Below, piece by piece: positions 39,803-48,979 of a DNA stretch of 64,000 nucleotides (position 1 is the stretch's first letter; each line of letters begins with the position of its first letter). The position numbers were made by a program, and so were the translations under genes. This DNA comes from Microbacterium thalassium (GTDB lineage: Bacteria > Actinomycetota > Actinomycetes > Actinomycetales > Microbacteriaceae): contig NZ_JACHML010000001.1 in the NCBI RefSeq assembly GCF_014208045.1, positions 1,612,001 to 1,676,000 on the forward strand, given 5' to 3'. Under the pieces are notes generated by a model, which worked only from the letters and a program-made list of their open reading frames with translations, had not been told where the DNA came from and searched no databases.

Positions 39803-40861
39803 TCAGGACTCGCGGGAGGCGGATGCCGGGGCCGGCTGCTCGGGCGGCGGGGCGCCGTCCTTCTTGCCGACGCTCTTGAGCACGCGATCGATCGCGGAGC
39901 CGCGGCTGGCGGTCTTGTCCCACTGCGAGAGCGCGACGGCGATGAGCAGCGACAGGCCGTAGAACAGGTCGTTGACCCAGCGCGGGAGCCCGGCGAGCTG
40001 GAGGCCCTTGATGCCGACCGCGAGCACGTACATCGCCACGATGGTGCCGAGCACGTTGAACCGCCCGCCCCGGAACTGCGTCGACCCGAGGAAGACCGCC
40101 GTCAGCGCCGGCAGCAGGAAGCTCGGGCCGACGGTCGGGTCGCCCGCGTTGAGCCGGCTGGTCAGAAGGGCCCCGGCGAGGGCGGCCAGCGCCCCGCCGG
40201 CGGTGAGCGAGCCGATCCGCAGCCGCTCGACGTCGACGCCCGCGAGCTTCGCGGCCTCGGGGTTGAAGCCCACGGCGTACATGCGGCGTCCCACCGGGGT
40301 CCGCTCCAGCACGTACCACGTGACGACGGCCACCAGCAGCAGGATGTACACCGGCACCGTGATGCCGAAGAACTGCGTCGTGGCGATCTCGCGGTAGGCG
40401 GGGTCGAGCCCGAGGATCTGCTGGCTGCCCGAGACCCAGGCCATGCCGGCGAGCAGGATCGAGCTCATGCCGAGCGTCGCGATGATCGGCTCGACGCGCA
40501 GCTTCGTGATCACCAGCGCCGTGACGTAGCCGATGAACGCGCCCACGATCAGGACGGCCGGCAGCTGGAGGGCGATCGGGAGCCCCGCCTTGGCGAGCAG
40601 CCAGGCCGACAGGATCGCCGAGAAGCCGACCTGCGCGCCCACCGCCAGGTTGAGCGAACCGGCGACGAGGGGAATGAGCGCGGCGATCGCGGCGAGTCCG
40701 GTGAGTGCCTCGGCGTCCAGGAGCGAGCGCCACACGCCCACCTGGAGGAACTTCTCGGGGATCCACAGTGAGAAGACGGCGAACAGCGCGATGAAGATGT
40801 AGATCGCGCTCATGTTGCGGAACGACAGGGCGCGCAGGATGTCGGCGCGGGATCGGGTCAC
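39803..40861 (-). CDS. CUT2 ABC transporter permease, RbsC-like
   Basis: Membrane permease of 352 aa (BPD_transp_2) with eight to ten helices; GSLNLAVGAQVG is the characteristic motif of the family (usually GGIDLSVG). Its ATG overlaps the ATPase stop by 4 nt. Works with the RbsA-like ATPase and the lipoprotein at 42442 to import a sugar or sugar-like compound. Confidence 0.92.
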   Translation of the reverse strand: MTRSRADILRALSFRNMSAIYIFIALFAVFSLWIPEKFLQVGVWRSLLDAEALTGLAAIAALIPLVAGSLNLAVGAQVGFSAILSAWLLAKAGLPIALQLPAVLIVGAFIGYVTALVITKLRVEPIIATLGMSSILLAGMAWVSGSQQILGLDPAYREIATTQFFGITVPVYILLLVAVVTWYVLERTPVGRRMYAVGFNPEAAKLAGVDVERLRIGSLTAGGALAALAGALLTSRLNAGDPTVGPSFLLPALTAVFLGSTQFRGGRFNVLGTIVAMYVLAVGIKGLQLAGLPRWVNDLFYGLSLLIAVALSQWDKTASRGSAIDRVLKSVGKKDGAPPPEQPAPASASRES

Positions 40862-42381
40862 GGGTGCTCCTCTGGGCGGGATGCGGGGGAGTCGGGCAGG
40901 CCGTAGCCTTCGGCGACGAGGCGATGCTCGGTCAGGTCGGGGCCGCTGAGGACGGCGGCCGCGCGTCCGTCGCGCATCACGACGACGCGGTCGCAGATCG
41001 TCAGCAGCTCCTTCGCGTCGGAGGAGCTGACGAGTACGGCAGTGCCCTCCGCCGCGCCGCGCTCGAGCGCGCGGTAGATGGTGGACTTGGCGCCGATGTC
41101 GACGCCCTGGGTCGGCTCATCCAGCAGCAGCACGGCGGGACGGTCGCGCAGCGACCGGGCCATCACGATCTTCTGCTGGTTGCCGCCGCTGAACAGCGAG
41201 ATGCGCTGCTCGGCGCGGGGCGGTCTGACGTCGTAGTCGGTGAGCAGCTGCGCCGCCTCCGCGCGCTCGCGCCTCAGCGAGAGACGGCCGAGCGGGCCGG
41301 TGAGGGTGCGCAGCTGCGGGAGCGTGAGGTTCTCGCGCGCGTTGAGCTCGCGGACCATCCCGAGGTGGGCGCGGTCGGCCGGCGCGAACGCGATGCCGCG
41401 ACGGATGCTCTCGGCCGGCGTCCGAGTGGGGTAGGGGGAGCCGGCGACGCTGAAGCGCTCGGCGGTCCCCGCGGTCGCCCCGTACAGGAGCGACGGCACG
41501 GCCTCGCGGCCGGAGCCCAGCACGCCGGCGACGCCCACGATCTCGCCGGGCCGCAGGTCGAGGTCGAGATGCTCGACGCTGCCGCCGTGCAGTCCCCGGA
41601 CGGTCAGCACGGGCTCGTCGTCGCCCCGCCGGGTCGCGCCGCGCTCGTGGGCGATCGCCGCGGCATCCGCCCCGGTGATCAGCTCGACGAGCCGGGACTC
41701 GTCGACGTCTTCGACGGGGTCGTCGGCGACCTTGACGCCGTCGCGCAGCACCACGATCCGGTCGGCGAGGTCCAGCACCTCGTCGAGGCGGTGCGAGACG
41801 AAGATGATGCCGGCCCCGTCGGCGGCGAGCCGCCGCACGGCCGAGAACAGCACGTCCACCTCGCTGCGGTGCAGTGATTCGGTCGGCTCGTCGAGCACGA
41901 GGACGTTCTCGGTGTGGGTCCAGCCGTCCAGCGCGCGGCTGATCGCGACGATCGCGCGCTGCGCGGGGCTCAGCCGTCGCAGCGGGCAGTCGACGTCGAA
42001 GGGGGGCCCGAAGCGCGAGATCAGCTCGCGCGTGCGCTCGCTCTTGCCGCGTCCGCCGTACGGGGCGAGCGCGGCCGCACCGCCGCCGCGGGCGAGCGCG
42101 AGGTTCTCGGTGGCCGACAGGTCCTCGACGAGGGCGAGGTCCTGGTGGATGAAGTGGAGTTCTGTTCCGGGGGCGAGCGAGATGCGCCCGGCGTTGGCGG
42201 TGTAGGCGCCCGAGAGGATCTTCACGAGCGTCGACTTGCCCGAGCCGTTGTGGCCGACGATCGCGACGATCTCTCCGGGGCGGACGTCGAGATCGACGTG
42301 GTCGAGCGCGGTCAGTCCGGGGAAGACCTTGACCAGGCCGGTCACGTGCAGCAGCGGGGGTGCGGCGGCCGGTTCCGTCAT
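40858..42381 (-). CDS. CUT2 ABC transporter ATPase, RbsA-like
   Basis: Double ATPase of 507 aa with two nucleotide-binding domains. NBD1: Walker A GHNGSGKSTL, signature LSPAQRAIVAI (Ala-Gln variant), Walker B LVLDEPTESL. NBD2: degenerate Walker A GVLGSGREAV, signature LFSGGNQQKIV, Walker B LLLDEPTQGVD. Such asymmetry is typical of RbsA/MglA. Reads into the permease gene with a 4-nt overlap. Confidence 0.94.
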   Translation of the reverse strand: MTEPAAAPPLLHVTGLVKVFPGLTALDHVDLDVRPGEIVAIVGHNGSGKSTLVKILSGAYTANAGRISLAPGTELHFIHQDLALVEDLSATENLALARGGGAAALAPYGGRGKSERTRELISRFGPPFDVDCPLRRLSPAQRAIVAISRALDGWTHTENVLVLDEPTESLHRSEVDVLFSAVRRLAADGAGIIFVSHRLDEVLDLADRIVVLRDGVKVADDPVEDVDESRLVELITGADAAAIAHERGATRRGDDEPVLTVRGLHGGSVEHLDLDLRPGEIVGVAGVLGSGREAVPSLLYGATAGTAERFSVAGSPYPTRTPAESIRRGIAFAPADRAHLGMVRELNARENLTLPQLRTLTGPLGRLSLRRERAEAAQLLTDYDVRPPRAEQRISLFSGGNQQKIVMARSLRDRPAVLLLDEPTQGVDIGAKSTIYRALERGAAEGTAVLVSSSDAKELLTICDRVVVMRDGRAAAVLSGPDLTEHRLVAEGYGLPDSPASRPEEHP

Positions 42382-42408
42382 TCGGGTGCTCCTGTGGGGG
42401 AAGGGGTG

Positions 42409-42435
42409 CCGGGGAGGCGCTGGGCGCCTCCCCGG
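42409..42435 (-). promoter_or_regulatory. Hairpin between binding-protein and ATPase genes
   Basis: CCGGGGAGGCGC pairs with GCGCCTCCCCGG over 12 bp with a 3-nt loop, 6 nt after the SBP stop on the minus strand. Same layout as the hairpin at 34224-34254 in the CUT1 operon. Confidence 0.65.
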
Positions 42436-42441
42436 CGGTCG

Positions 42442-43587
42442 TCAGCCGACGAGCCAGATCGCAGCGAACTGGTCCTGGTAGTCGGGGATGGAGACGTAGC
42501 CGGTCACCGGGTCGTCGGGGACGTTCGACTGGTCGGTGATCCGCGTGAGCGTCGATGCCCGTGTCTGGGCGTCGGGCCACTGGTACTCCTGGCCGGCCAT
42601 CTCACGCAGCAGCTGATCGAGGATCGTCCACATCATGAGGTTCAGGTCGACCGACAGCGTCGCGTCCTCGTCGCCCGCGGCGATCTGCTCGTAGTTCGGC
42701 GGCGCCGTCCACATGCCGATCCCCTTGACATCGATGCCGGCGAGCTCGAGCTTCGCGGGAAGACCGATCTGCACCTCGTCGACGGCCGAGATGAAGTACT
42801 CGGTCTGGGGGTTCGCCTGCAGGTCGCTGACGACGCGGTCGGCGGCGGTGGAGCCGAGCTCGGCGATGGGGATGTCCACCGTGCGCACCGTGCAGTCGGG
42901 GCACAGCTCGCCGATCTTGGACTGCACGCCCTCCATCTCGTACGGCGAGAACGGGAACTCGGGGATGTTGTAGAACACGTACTCGGTCGCACCGCCCGAG
43001 CGCGCGATGGCCGCGGCGCCCAGCGCCTCGCCGTTCGAGGTCATCCAGTCCGGGCCGTTGAACGCCTCGGGGAGCCCGTACTCCACGGTGTTCATCACCG
43101 AGCCGCTGGCGATGGGGATGCCGAGGGCGTCGAGCTGCTCGATCTGGGACTCGAAGAAGATCGGGTCCAGCGTGATGTTGATCACGCCGTCGGGCTCGAG
43201 CTCGACGACCGTGTTCATGGCGGAGTTGATGCTCTGCGCGTCGCGTCCGACCTCGACGCGTTCGAGGTCCAGTCCCAGCATCTCGGCCGGCGTCTGCAGG
43301 TTGCCCCACATCACGGCGCTCACGGGCGTGCCCACGTCGAGGTAGATGACGTGGGTCCCCTCGGGGACGGGTTCGTCGAGCGGCTCGGTGATGAGGAGGT
43401 TCTTCTCGCCCTCGCCCAGCCAGGGTGTGATGAACTCCTCGGCGGCGGAGACCGCGTCGCCGCTGTCGGAGCCGGTGTCGGTGGAGTCGGTGTCGCCGCC
43501 TCCGCCGGAGCACGCGGTGAGCACCACCGCGCCGGTGGCTACGAGAACGGCAGCCCTCGCCGTTCGCGTCGATCGTCCATGCATCAT
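42442..43587 (-). CDS. CUT2 substrate-binding lipoprotein
   Basis: Periplasmic-binding-type protein of 381 aa (Peripla_BP_4). Signal peptide MMHGRSTRTARAAVLVATG ends in lipobox VLTAC, followed by an Asp/Ser/Gly linker; the fold shows two Rossmann-like lobes (THVIYLDVGTPVSAVMWG, later TEYFISAVDEVQIG). Conserved CPDC may form a disulfide. Two ATGs are adjacent (43587, 43584), with AAGGAAA upstream. The ligand is unknown; the aldehyde dehydrogenase upstream suggests something other than ribose. Confidence 0.9.
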   Translation of the reverse strand: MMHGRSTRTARAAVLVATGAVVLTACSGGGGDTDSTDTGSDSGDAVSAAEEFITPWLGEGEKNLLITEPLDEPVPEGTHVIYLDVGTPVSAVMWGNLQTPAEMLGLDLERVEVGRDAQSINSAMNTVVELEPDGVINITLDPIFFESQIEQLDALGIPIASGSVMNTVEYGLPEAFNGPDWMTSNGEALGAAAIARSGGATEYVFYNIPEFPFSPYEMEGVQSKIGELCPDCTVRTVDIPIAELGSTAADRVVSDLQANPQTEYFISAVDEVQIGLPAKLELAGIDVKGIGMWTAPPNYEQIAAGDEDATLSVDLNLMMWTILDQLLREMAGQEYQWPDAQTRASTLTRITDQSNVPDDPVTGYVSIPDYQDQFAAIWLVG

Positions 43588-43621
43588 CGCATTTCCTTTC
43601 TTCCTGGTGCCTTTCAGGTGG

Positions 43622-43645
43622 GACCCCGCCCGTGCGGACGGGGTC
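43622..43645 (-). terminator. Hairpin at the end of aldehyde dehydrogenase gene
   Basis: GACCCCG and CGGGGTC arms with a 10-nt loop that can pair further; it overlaps the dehydrogenase stop codon. It may attenuate read-through into the ABC genes. Confidence 0.35.
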
Positions 43646-45098
43646 AGAAGGGGTACTGCTGGATCGAGGACTGCACCGTCACCCACTGCGTGTCGGTGAA
43701 GGCTTCGATGTTGGCCTCGTGCCCGCCGAAGCGCGCTCCGGTGCCCGAGTGGCCGGTGCCGCCGAACGGCGCCTGCGCCTCGTCGTCGACGGTCTGGTCG
43801 TTGATGTGCACGATGCCGCTGTCGATCTGGTCGGCCAGCTCGAACGCGCGGAACGCGTCGCCGGCCAGGATCGCGACCGACAGCCCGTACTCGGTCGCGT
43901 TGACCATGTCGATCGCCTCGTCGATGTCGTCGAAGCGCAGCACCGGGGCGACGGGGCCGAAGATCTCGTCCGTGAAGGCGACGTGCTCGGGGCGGACGTC
44001 GCCGAGCACGGTGGGCTGGTAGAAGAGGTCGGTGTACGTGCCCCCCGCGGACAGGCTTGCGCCGGCGCCGACCGTGGCGGTGACCAGGTCATGCACCCGG
44101 TCGCGCTGGCGGACGTCGATGATCGGCCCCAGCGGCGCTCCCGTGGACGGGTCCGCCGCCTTCAGCGCGCGCGCCTTCTCGCTCAGCAGGGACAGGTACT
44201 CGTCGTACACGTCCGCGTGGACGATGTGCCGTCCGGTGGTCATGCAGATCTGCCCCTGGTGGAGGAACGACCCCCAGGCGCCCGCCGAGGCCGCGGCGGC
44301 GACGTCGACGTCGGGCATGACGATCATGGCGTTGTTGCCGCCGAGCTCCAGGTGCGCGCGCTTGAGGTTCTTCCCGGCGCGCTCGCCGATCGCGCGGCCG
44401 GCCGCCGTGGAGCCCGTGAACGAGATCACCGGGACGCCGGGGTGGTCGATCATCACGGTCGCGGTGTCGACGCCTCCCGGGACGACGGCGAACAGGCCCG
44501 CGGGAAGGCCGGCCTCTTCGAGGATCGCGGCGAGGAACAGGCCGCCGGCGATCGACGTGCGGGGGTCGGGCTTGAGCACGACCGCGTTCCCGAGTGCGAG
44601 CGCCGGGAAGACCGACCGCGTCGCGAGGATCGCGGGGAAGTTGAACGGCGAGATGACGCCCACCACGCCGACGGGGCGGTGACGGGCCAGGCTCAGGCGC
44701 GGGTGAATCGACGTGAGCAGCTGACCGTACGGCATCACGGCCGTCGCCGCCGCCTGGCGAGCTTCGGAGACCACGAGGCCGACCTCGAACGCGGCCTTGC
44801 CCTGTGCCGAGCCCGCCTCGTCGATCAGCCACCGCGACAGCACGTCTGCGTGCTCCTCCAGCAGCCCCGCGACGCGGTGCATGACGTCGGCGCGCTCCTG
44901 CGCCGGACGGCGCGCCCACTCGCGCTGCGCGGCATCGGCGCGTTCGATCGCCTCGGCCATGTCGGCGGCGCTGCCGACGCCGATTTCGGCCACCGCGGAG
45001 CCCGTCTGGGGCGACGTCACCGTCGCCGTCCCGTCGAGTCGGACCCAGCCGCCGATATAGCCGCGGCCCTCCCAGAGCTCCTGTGCGAAGAACGTCAT
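43644..45098 (-). CDS. Aldehyde dehydrogenase, benzaldehyde dehydrogenase-like
   Basis: NAD(P)-dependent dehydrogenase of 484 aa that oxidises an aldehyde to the acid. Catalytic Glu lies in LELGGNN and nucleophilic Cys in QGQICMTTGR; FTGSTAAGRAIGERAGK is the cofactor-binding region. The N-terminus WEGRGYIGGWVRLDG and overall sequence resemble benzaldehyde/vanillin dehydrogenases. ATG 45098 (MTFFAQELW) is favoured since GGGAGAG lies just ahead; the ATG at 45116 is 6 codons upstream. First gene of the minus-strand group that includes the CUT2 importer, opposite an AraC regulator. Confidence 0.92.
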   Translation of the reverse strand: MTFFAQELWEGRGYIGGWVRLDGTATVTSPQTGSAVAEIGVGSAADMAEAIERADAAQREWARRPAQERADVMHRVAGLLEEHADVLSRWLIDEAGSAQGKAAFEVGLVVSEARQAAATAVMPYGQLLTSIHPRLSLARHRPVGVVGVISPFNFPAILATRSVFPALALGNAVVLKPDPRTSIAGGLFLAAILEEAGLPAGLFAVVPGGVDTATVMIDHPGVPVISFTGSTAAGRAIGERAGKNLKRAHLELGGNNAMIVMPDVDVAAAASAGAWGSFLHQGQICMTTGRHIVHADVYDEYLSLLSEKARALKAADPSTGAPLGPIIDVRQRDRVHDLVTATVGAGASLSAGGTYTDLFYQPTVLGDVRPEHVAFTDEIFGPVAPVLRFDDIDEAIDMVNATEYGLSVAILAGDAFRAFELADQIDSGIVHINDQTVDDEAQAPFGGTGHSGTGARFGGHEANIEAFTDTQWVTVQSSIQQYPF

Positions 45099-45263
45099 CG
45101 TCTCTCCCGTCGCCATCGTCGGTGTCTGCCACGGTTCCAGCGATCCCCTGCGGCGAACCGGCGTTTTGTGCAGTGCGGGGGCGCGTTACCCACTCGTGAC
45201 GGAAACGGGCTGGCCGCCGTCGCGGTCCCGGGCTAGGCTCCGGGAGCACCAGGAGGCCTCAAC

Positions 45264-46184
45264 GTGGTTGTTCTCGATGTGGAGAGCGCCGACGATTGGG
45301 AGACGATCGTCAGCGGATGCTTCGTGCCGCTGCGCTGTGCGGGATTCGAGCCGCGCTTCGCGGGCCGGATGGAGCACGAGTCGCTCGACGAGCGGCTGTC
45401 GGTGTCTCTCGTGACCACGTGCGGCACGAGCGCCGAGCGCACCGAGCGGCTGGCCGACCGTGCCGAGAGCGACGACATCCATCTGTCGCTGCAGCGGTCC
45501 TCGCGCGGCATCGTGTCGCAGGAGGGTCACGCGGCGTCGGTCCGGCCGGGCTCGGTGAGCGTCTACGCGACCGATCGCCCCTACTACCTGGACTATTCCT
45601 GGAGCGATCAGCAGCAGCTGATCGTGCAGGTCTCGCGCTCGTCGCTCGGGGCGCCGTCGGCGATGATCGAGCAGGCGATGCAGCGGCTCGCGGTGCCGGG
45701 CGGCTGGGACGCCCGCGCGGCGCGGAATCTGTTCTCATACGCGGGGGCGCTGCCCCTGGAGCATGGTCGCGTCCAGGTCGCCGAGACGCTGCGCGACCTC
45801 GCCGCGGTGATGATCCGATCGTCCTTCGGCGAGGGAAGCGGCATCCCGCGCACCTCGGGAGGGCTGCGCCACGCGGTGCACGAGTACTTCCGCGAGCACG
45901 CCACCGAGCCGGGGATCGACATGGACCACGTCGCGAACCGGCACTTCGTCTCGAGGCGCCGGCTCTACCAGGTGTTCGAGGAGGTGGGCGAGTCGCCCGC
46001 GCGAGTGCTGCGGGGGGAGCGGATGCGGGTCGCCGAGGAGCTGCTGCGCTCAGCACCCGAGCGCACCGTCGAATCGGTCGCCTACGACTCCGGCTTCCGC
46101 GATGTCACGACCTTCACGCGCGCGTTCTCGCGCGCTCACGGGCGCACCCCGAGGGAGTGGCGCGCCGAGCAGCACGCCGTGTGA
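45264..46184 (+). CDS. AraC family regulator, FeaR-like
   Basis: Transcription activator of 306 aa. N-terminal part resembles AraC_binding_2 domains (PF14525) of FeaR/NphR-type regulators of aromatic amine or aldehyde catabolism; the C-terminal 100 residues are the double helix-turn-helix (VANRHFVSRRRLYQVFEE and ESVAYDSGFRDVTTFTRAF). Start GTG 45264 with AGGAGG upstream. It is divergent from the benzaldehyde-type dehydrogenase and probably activates it in response to an aromatic substrate. Confidence 0.9.
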   Translation: MVVLDVESADDWETIVSGCFVPLRCAGFEPRFAGRMEHESLDERLSVSLVTTCGTSAERTERLADRAESDDIHLSLQRSSRGIVSQEGHAASVRPGSVSVYATDRPYYLDYSWSDQQQLIVQVSRSSLGAPSAMIEQAMQRLAVPGGWDARAARNLFSYAGALPLEHGRVQVAETLRDLAAVMIRSSFGEGSGIPRTSGGLRHAVHEYFREHATEPGIDMDHVANRHFVSRRRLYQVFEEVGESPARVLRGERMRVAEELLRSAPERTVESVAYDSGFRDVTTFTRAFSRAHGRTPREWRAEQHAV

Positions 46185-46254
46185 CCCGCGGGGCGGGCTG
46201 GGAGTGCGGCATCCGTCCTGCTAGCATCGCGCTTGATCCGAACAAGGGGTGCGG

Positions 46255-48564
46255 ATGAGCCGACGGCGCTCCCGGGTGCTTCTTCGCACCGCGATCATCG
46301 CCGTGTCGGCGCTGTGCGCGGCCGTGCTGGTCATGCTCGCGGTGGCCGCCCTCGAACCGGAGCATGTGCCGCCTGCCCCGTGGTCCGAGTTCTGGAACCC
46401 CACGTCGTGGGCCGTGATCACGGTCGCCACGGCGCTCGCCGCCCTGCTCGGCTGGCTGGTCTCCCTGCAGGGCACCCGTCGCTACGGCACACGGCGGCTG
46501 GTGGCCATCGGCATCCTCGGCACGTCGGCGGTCGTGCTCGCGTTCGTGTCGTACGTTGAGTGCGCCGCCGAGGCGGTCCCGTTCTGGAGCCCGCTGACGT
46601 GGGCGATGGAGCTGTTCCTCGGTGTCGTGCCCGAGGTGTTCGGCGTCGTCCCCGGGTGCGCGGCCGAGCCGCCGCTGGCGCTCCTGGCCGCGCGCATGCT
46701 GGTGATCGCCACCGTCGGCATCGGCTTCGCGGCCGCGGTGGCGGTCGTCTTCCGCTCGCAGCTGGACGTGCTCCGGATGCGGCGGACCGGTTCGCGCGTG
46801 GTCGTCGACGGGCCGCTCGATGTCACGCTGCCGGCCGCCGAGCGCGTGCGCACGCGCCTGGACGAGCGCACCATGGTCGTCGTCCGCGCCGACCCCAACG
46901 ACCCGCCGCCCCCGCAGCCGCGGCATCCGGGCATCGTCGTGCTGCGCTGGTCCGACTCGCCGGACGTGGCGCTGCGCACCTTCGCCCTGCGCTCGCGTCC
47001 GCTGCGGGGAGACCGCATCGCCCTGCACGGCTTGTTCCTCCTCGGCCCCGTCGCCGGCACGAACCTGAGCCGGTTCGAGCGCCTCGCGGCCCAGCTCGCG
47101 GAGCTGCCCGACGACTCGCCGCGCCACATCCGCGCCGTCGTGCGCATCGACGACGTGTGGGTCGCGGAGTACTGGCGCCGCCGCCAGGTGGACCGGCCGG
47201 GCTGGGCGCTCGACGCCGTCGGCGTGTACGAGGCCACCGCCGAGGCCCTCGTCGAACGGTGGATGCGCGACGGCTGCGATCGTGTCGCCGTCCACGGCGG
47301 CTCGGACCTCGTGCTGGCGATCGCCGCCGAGGTCGCCGAGCGCGCACGCGAGCGCGCGGCGCGGCGCACGCCTGTCGGCGGCCCGCCCCCGCGCATCGTG
47401 ATCGTCGGAGCGGACGCCTCGTCGCTGCTGCGCCGCCACACGCTGCATCAGCGTGCGTTCGGCAACGCCGCCGCCGACGTCGAAGCCCTCGACGACGACG
47501 ACGCCGAGCACGGCTTCGTCACCGCGCTGGCCGGCGCGACGGCGCCTGCGGTCATGATCGCCCCCGCGGAGGACGCCCCCGTGCTGAGCCCGTCCGAGAT
47601 CGCGGCTGCCCACCCGGGATGGCCCGTGTACGCGCAGGTGGAGGAAGGCGGGCCGATTCCCGAGGAGCCGGTCATGGAGCAGCTCTATCCCTTCGCGGCC
47701 GCGATCGGCGATCTCGGCCGCCCCGACCGCTGGGAGCGCGTGGCCCGCGTGGCCCACGAGAACTACCTCGACGACCACGGCGTCGATCCCGCGCACCCGG
47801 CGCGCCGCCCCTGGGACCAGCTGGGCGCCTTCTACCGCGACAGCAACATCCGGCTGGTGCGCGAGACGCTCTCGTCCGCGGTCGCGGTGGGGCGGACGTG
47901 GGGGTCGGTCCCGCCGGGCGCCGATCCCGAGGACACGCACCCCACCGACGCGCAGCTCGACGAGATGGCCCGACGCGAGCACGAGTCGTGGCGGGCCCGC
48001 CACCTCGAAGCGGGGTGGCGGCACGCGTCACGGCGCGACGACGCGCGGCGGCTGCATCCGCTCCTCGTGCCGTGGGACGAGGTCGACGCCGCCGGGAAGG
48101 CGAAGACCCGCCGCTCGGTGCTGGACGCCCTGGGGCTGCTCCGCGCCATGGGGTACGCATCGCGCCCGGCGGCGGGAGGCGACGGAGCCGGCCCCGCCGT
48201 GTGGCGCAGCTTCCGCCGCAGCGGCGAGGTCAGCGCCGAGCGCGTGGACGAGGCGTGGACCTGGACGACGTCGACCGGCAGTGCCATGCAGGCGCTGCCG
48301 GGGGACTGGCGCGTCCGCGACGGAGCGCGCGAGTGGTCGGTCAGGCCGCCGGAGTTCGCGGACATGTACGAGCCCGCCGGCGACGGGCGGTGGCGCCGTC
48401 GCGGATCGGTGCGCGCGACCCGCGTCGAGGAGCCGCAGACGGTGCAGACGCTCGAGGGATCGGCGCACGCCGAGGACGGCGACTGGATCGTCGAGGGTGA
48501 GAACGGCGAGCGCTGGGTCGTCCCCGACGCGCACTTCCGTCAGGCGTACGAGCCCGAGACCTGA
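46255..48564 (+). CDS. Membrane protein with TrkA-like and RyR domains
   Basis: Protein of 769 aa. Three or four N-terminal hydrophobic helices (to about residue 170); then a region with Rossmann-like features (VAVHGGSDLVLAIAAEV, PRIVIVGADASSLLRRH); then a RyR domain (about 500-640) with DEMARREHESWRARHLEAGW, RLHPLLVPWDEV and KTRRSVLDALGLL. The C-terminus holds two copies of a GDWxV...WxV...F...YEP unit (about 680-710 and 745-767). RyR domains in bacteria are thought to bind nucleotide-like ligands. ATG 46255 has AAGGGG upstream; GTG 46249 is also possible. Confidence 0.78.
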   Translation: MSRRRSRVLLRTAIIAVSALCAAVLVMLAVAALEPEHVPPAPWSEFWNPTSWAVITVATALAALLGWLVSLQGTRRYGTRRLVAIGILGTSAVVLAFVSYVECAAEAVPFWSPLTWAMELFLGVVPEVFGVVPGCAAEPPLALLAARMLVIATVGIGFAAAVAVVFRSQLDVLRMRRTGSRVVVDGPLDVTLPAAERVRTRLDERTMVVVRADPNDPPPPQPRHPGIVVLRWSDSPDVALRTFALRSRPLRGDRIALHGLFLLGPVAGTNLSRFERLAAQLAELPDDSPRHIRAVVRIDDVWVAEYWRRRQVDRPGWALDAVGVYEATAEALVERWMRDGCDRVAVHGGSDLVLAIAAEVAERARERAARRTPVGGPPPRIVIVGADASSLLRRHTLHQRAFGNAAADVEALDDDDAEHGFVTALAGATAPAVMIAPAEDAPVLSPSEIAAAHPGWPVYAQVEEGGPIPEEPVMEQLYPFAAAIGDLGRPDRWERVARVAHENYLDDHGVDPAHPARRPWDQLGAFYRDSNIRLVRETLSSAVAVGRTWGSVPPGADPEDTHPTDAQLDEMARREHESWRARHLEAGWRHASRRDDARRLHPLLVPWDEVDAAGKAKTRRSVLDALGLLRAMGYASRPAAGGDGAGPAVWRSFRRSGEVSAERVDEAWTWTTSTGSAMQALPGDWRVRDGAREWSVRPPEFADMYEPAGDGRWRRRGSVRATRVEEPQTVQTLEGSAHAEDGDWIVEGENGERWVVPDAHFRQAYEPET

Positions 48565-48580
48565 CGCCCGTTCGCGCGGG

Positions 48581-48979
48581 TCACCGCCATGCGAAGCGGA
48601 TGAGGTGGTTGCGGCTGAGCGGCGCCAGCGGCGCCGCGTCGATCTCGGCCTCGGTCAGCCAGCGCAGCTCCTCGATCTCGGCGCCGGCGGAGGCGCTCCC
48701 CGCGGGGACCCGCAGGCGGAACGCGTCGGCGACGACACGGTGGTCGGGCTCGTTCGCGGCGGTGTCGCTGAAGCGGCCGAGCGGCTCGAAGGCTCCGGGG
48801 TCGGCGATGATGCCGGTCTCCTCGGCGACCTCGCGCACGACGGCGGCGAGGGCGTCCTCACCGGGATCCGGCTTGCCGCCCGGCTGCTGGAACACGTGCG
48901 CGCCGCGCTTGCGGACGACGAGCGCGCGCCCGTCGTCGCCCACGACGACGGCCGCGCTGACGTGCACGACGCCGCTCAC
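48581..48979 (-). CDS. NUDIX hydrolase
   Basis: Small pyrophosphohydrolase of 132 aa. The NUDIX box is complete: GGKPDPGEDALAAVV followed by REVAEETGI, with all Glu residues for metal binding. The GTG start overlaps the stop of the oxidase gene (GTGA), so it is the last cistron of a three-gene unit (YrdB, GlcD-like oxidase, NUDIX). The nucleotide substrate is not predictable. Confidence 0.92.
   Translation of the reverse strand: MSGVVHVSAAVVVGDDGRALVVRKRGAHVFQQPGGKPDPGEDALAAVVREVAEETGIIADPGAFEPLGRFSDTAANEPDHRVVADAFRLRVPAGSASAGAEIEELRWLTEAEIDAAPLAPLSRNHLIRFAWR

Noticed and set aside
46114..48024. A 636-residue frame antisense to the RyR protein gene
   Set aside because: Composition is that of a shadow frame and no motif was found.
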